A stretch of DNA of 7,214 bases from an uncultured Rhodocyclaceae bacterium. GTDB lineage: Bacteria > Pseudomonadota > Gammaproteobacteria > Burkholderiales > Rhodocyclaceae. Of this stretch, positions 7,071 through 7,214 are shown piece after piece. The position numbers and the translations under genes are program-made. The stretch lies in contig CAJBAP010000065.1 of the NCBI GenBank assembly GCA_903950295.1, forward strand, positions 1 to 7,214, in the 5' to 3' direction. The stretch's first letter is position 1. Every line of letters begins with the position of its first letter. The notes under the pieces are model-generated. The model had not been told where the DNA came from. It made no database searches and worked only from the letters and a program-made list of their open reading frames with translations.

Positions 7071-7214
7071 TCAGACACCCCAAACAACAGGTTTCTTTTC
7101 GCCCAGCGACTCTTCCAGCATGGTCAGGAGTGGCACTGCCCGTTGCGTCAGACTGACAAAGGGACGTGAGCCACCATCTGCAGCGGTTTCGGTCTTCGGG
7201 CCGTCGTCGCCCTC
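7071..7214 (-). CDS. DUF1840-like protein, C-terminal 47 residues (runs off right edge)
   Basis: The minus-strand frame is open from the right edge to a TGA at 7073-7071, giving 47 residues. The end, with SLTQRAVPLLTMLEES followed by a lysine-containing turn and VVWGV as the last residues, fits from memory the C-terminal signature of DUF1840 proteins (SLRQRAWPFIEML...VVWGV). Those are small (about 100-110 aa) cytoplasmic proteins of unknown function found mainly in Betaproteobacteria. The preceding visible part (EGDDGPKTETAADGG) is a polar, low-complexity linker, also usual for the family. The gene converges on the CheZ-like gene with only 9 bp between stop codons, so it is a separate transcription unit. 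The start lies outside the window. Confidence 0.82.
   Translation of the reverse strand, partial: EGDDGPKTETAADGGSRPFVSLTQRAVPLLTMLEESLGEKKPVVWGV

Noticed and set aside
7064..7080. Hairpin GGGTCT/AGACACCC as an intrinsic terminator
   Set aside because: The stem is short with a bulged A, and no T-run follows it on either strand; the T7 lies on its upstream side for the plus strand.

Overview
The window is a GC-rich stretch of bacterial chromosome from what is most likely a betaproteobacterium, probably of the Rhodocyclales type. The grounds are the style of the methionine synthase (notably the segment around '[15 protein letters not shown]'), a C-terminal fragment resembling the DUF1840 family, which I associate mainly with Betaproteobacteria, and dense Gram-negative gene packing. 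No insertion sequences, phage genes, CRISPR arrays, tRNA or rRNA genes are visible.

Layout. Bases 1-2111 hold three minus-strand genes, transcribed right to left: a rhodanese-like sulfurtransferase (1719-2111), a membrane-anchored ScsD/TlpA-like thioredoxin-fold protein (1085-1681) and an MFS transporter (start at 1088, running off the left edge). The last two overlap in a GTGA start/stop, so they are probably translationally coupled. A 121-bp AT-rich divergent intergenic region (2112-2232) carries a candidate extended -10 promoter for the right-hand genes and a short repeated motif (ATGCTAA and its inverse). Bases 2233-5925 encode full-length cobalamin-dependent methionine synthase MetH (1230 aa) with all four modules. 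After it come a 156-aa protein I do not recognise (5952-6422) and a 190-aa helical protein (6489-7061) with a D-x3-Q motif reminiscent of the CheY-P phosphatase CheZ. A convergent minus-strand gene enters from the right edge (7071-7214) and resembles the C-terminus of DUF1840 proteins.

How they may work together. MetH regenerates methionine from homocysteine. The divergent genes have a thiol/sulfane-sulfur flavour (rhodanese, disulfide oxidoreductase), so a shared sulfur or redox theme across the divergent promoter is possible but is inference only. The CheZ-like protein would belong to chemotaxis or two-component signalling and has no obvious link to MetH. Overall this looks like ordinary housekeeping chromosome. 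The most interesting items are the CheZ-like protein, the unrecognised gene behind metH, and the repeat structure of the divergent promoter. I do not see convincing evidence for an undescribed multi-gene system.
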